From positions 1 to 17,869 of the forward strand of contig CANIMM010000031.1 in the NCBI GenBank assembly GCA_947468255.1: a DNA stretch of 17,869 nucleotides. The letters run 5' to 3'. The notes below the pieces were generated by a model that made no database searches, had not been told where the DNA came from, and saw only the letters and a program-made list of their open reading frames with translations. How positions within the stretch are numbered: the stretch's first letter is position 1; each line of letters starts with the position of its first letter. Made by a program: the position numbers and the translations under genes. The stretch comes from Chitinophagaceae bacterium. Its GTDB lineage: Bacteria; Bacteroidota; Bacteroidia; Chitinophagales; Chitinophagaceae. Positions 16,608 through 17,869 of this stretch are shown in pieces.

Positions 16608-17869
16608 ATGAATGCCTTACAAACTCAAGACTATCTCGTTTTTCTAATTTATTTTTTTATTGTAGCAGGCTACGGCTATATGGTTTACTACAAAAAAAAG
16701 AAGGCAACCGTTTCCGCATCACATGATTATTTTTTAGCAGAAGGGTCCCTTACTTGGTGGGCTATTGGAGCGTCGCTTATTGCCAGTAATATCAGTGCCG
16801 AACAGTTTATCGGTATGAGTGGAAATGGTTTTCAAATGGGATTGGCGATTTCTACCTACGAGTGGATGGCAGGTGCTTCGCTATTGGTGGTGGCCATTTT
16901 CTTTATTCCAGTTTATCTGAAGAACAAGATCTACACGATGCCACAATTTTTAAGTCAACGCTATAATTCAACTGTAGCAATGATTATGGCTGTTTTTTGG
17001 TTGTTGTTGTACGTGGTAGTCAACCTTACCTCTATTTTATACCTGGGCGCACTGGCCATCAGCAGTATTTCTGGTATCAATCTGTATGTGTGTATGTATG
17101 GGTTAGCGATTTTTGCAATTATCATCACACTTGGAGGTATGAAGGTGATTGGTTATACAGATGTTATTCAAGTTTTCTTTTTAGTGCTGGGTGGCTTGGT
17201 AACTACCTACATTGCGCTTACAATGGTGGCAGATCATTATCATACCAGCGGGGTAGTGAACGGATTTAAAATGATGATGGAAAAATCGGGTGATCACTTT
17301 CATATGATATTTAAAACTGACAATCCCAACTATCCTAGTTTACCCGGACTAACGGTATTGATTGGTGGAATGTGGATAGGAAATTTGAATTATTGGGGAT
17401 GCAACCAATATATCACGCAACGTGCATTGGGCGCCGATTTGAAAACTGCTAGAAAAGGTATTTTGTTTGCAACTTTTTTGAAATTATTAATGCCTGTAAT
17501 TGTTGTATTGCCGGGTATTGCAACTTATGTGTTATACCAAGAAGGTTATTTCCATAAGGAGATGATGTTAAACGGGGAACTGATGCCGGATAAAGCATAT
17601 CCAGTATTATTGAATCTATTGCCCGTTGGTTTAAAAGGGTTGGCATTCGCAGCATTGACTGCAGCTATCGTGGCTTCTTTAGCGGGTAAAGCAAATAGCA
17701 TTTCCACTATTTTTACATTGGATATTTATAAGAAAAAACTCAATACAAATGCTTCTGAAGTTCAATTGGTAAAAACCGGAAAAATTGCAGTATTGGTTGC
17801 CATGTTGATCGCTTGTCTTTTATCTCCATTTATGGGAATTGATAAAAAGGGTGGCTTTGAATTTATTCA
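16608..17869 (+). CDS. Sodium:solute symporter, SGLT-like (SSS family), 3' truncated
   Basis: The frame is uninterrupted from the ATG at 16608 to the window end (420 codons). It is a multi-pass inner-membrane importer closely resembling the sodium/galactose transporter vSGLT. Shared landmarks are SLIASNISAEQFIGMSG (56-72, with Gln66), YEW (Glu85), LYVVVNLTSILYLG (134-147), YTDVIQVFFLVLGG (183-196), MWIGNLNYWGCNQY (Asn259, Tyr262), FLKLLMP (Lys292) and AAIVASLAGKANS (Ser357). The Gln, Glu, Asn, Tyr and Lys positions match the vSGLT sugar-site and gate residues, so the cargo is probably a neutral sugar or related polyol (inference). The vSGLT site Ser91 is Ala88 here, and the paired sodium-site Ser-Ser is Ala-Ser (356-357). 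It has its own leader after the upstream terminator; no promoter stands out in 16476-16607. Confidence 0.92.
   Translation, partial: MNALQTQDYLVFLIYFFIVAGYGYMVYYKKKKATVSASHDYFLAEGSLTWWAIGASLIASNISAEQFIGMSGNGFQMGLAISTYEWMAGASLLVVAIFFIPVYLKNKIYTMPQFLSQRYNSTVAMIMAVFWLLLYVVVNLTSILYLGALAISSISGINLYVCMYGLAIFAIIITLGGMKVIGYTDVIQVFFLVLGGLVTTYIALTMVADHYHTSGVVNGFKMMMEKSGDHFHMIFKTDNPNYPSLPGLTVLIGGMWIGNLNYWGCNQYITQRALGADLKTARKGILFATFLKLLMPVIVVLPGIATYVLYQEGYFHKEMMLNGELMPDKAYPVLLNLLPVGLKGLAFAALTAAIVASLAGKANSISTIFTLDIYKKKLNTNASEVQLVKTGKIAVLVAMLIACLLSPFMGIDKKGGFEFI

Noticed and set aside
16997..17269. A 90-codon plus-strand ORF
   Set aside because: It is an out-of-frame shadow inside the symporter, whose own frame is continuous and matches the SSS family throughout.
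1..17869. CRISPR array, tRNA/rRNA, insertion sequence or direct-repeat array
   Set aside because: No regularly spaced repeats, cloverleaf-like segments, transposase motifs or terminal inverted repeats were seen on either strand.

Overview
The window reads as a Bacteroidota chromosome, most likely from the Chitinophagaceae/Sphingobacteriaceae side of the phylum. This rests on moderately AT-rich DNA, start codons with weak or no Shine-Dalgarno sequence, exported enzymes whose signal peptides end in 'AQ' or 'CQ', and a promoter of the Bacteroidota type (TTTG, then TAnnTTTG). The organism is inferred from these traits only.

Layout. (1) Positions 1-5909, plus strand: the 3' part of a sialate O-acetylesterase-like (SASA/SGNH) esterase, a secreted alpha/beta hydrolase with an intact Ser-Asp-His triad, and a large secreted right-handed beta-helix protein with Ig-like spacers and a lectin-like C-terminal module. 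The beta-helix gene has its own promoter and is followed by a very strong hairpin terminator. (2) Positions 6143-12027, minus strand: a complete tripartite efflux operon transcribed in the order outer-membrane channel (TolC family), RND pump, lipoprotein adaptor. (3) Positions 12028-12348: a divergent intergenic region with small dyads and one -7-like box. (4) Positions 12349-16364, plus strand: an operon of an exported S1 sulfatase, an ACS-type MFS transporter and an exported BNR-repeat beta-propeller enzyme, closed by a terminator. (5) Positions 16608-17869: the 5' part of an SGLT-like sodium:sugar symporter that runs off the window.

Interpretation. Blocks 1, 4 and 5 look like parts of a glycan-catabolism locus: a deacetylase, a sulfate remover, a beta-helix and a beta-propeller carbohydrate-active enzyme, and two inner-membrane importers for the released sugars or sugar acids. 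No SusC/SusD pair, regulator or FGly-maturating enzyme is in the window. The propeller protein resembles sialidases by its Asp boxes but lacks the RIP arginine motif, so sialic acid is probably not the target; an acidic, acetylated or sulfated plant or algal glycan is more likely (inference). The efflux operon is an apparently unrelated unit lying on the opposite strand between the two catabolic blocks. I did not find a convincingly novel system; the most interesting item is the propeller enzyme and its sulfatase/MFS partners.
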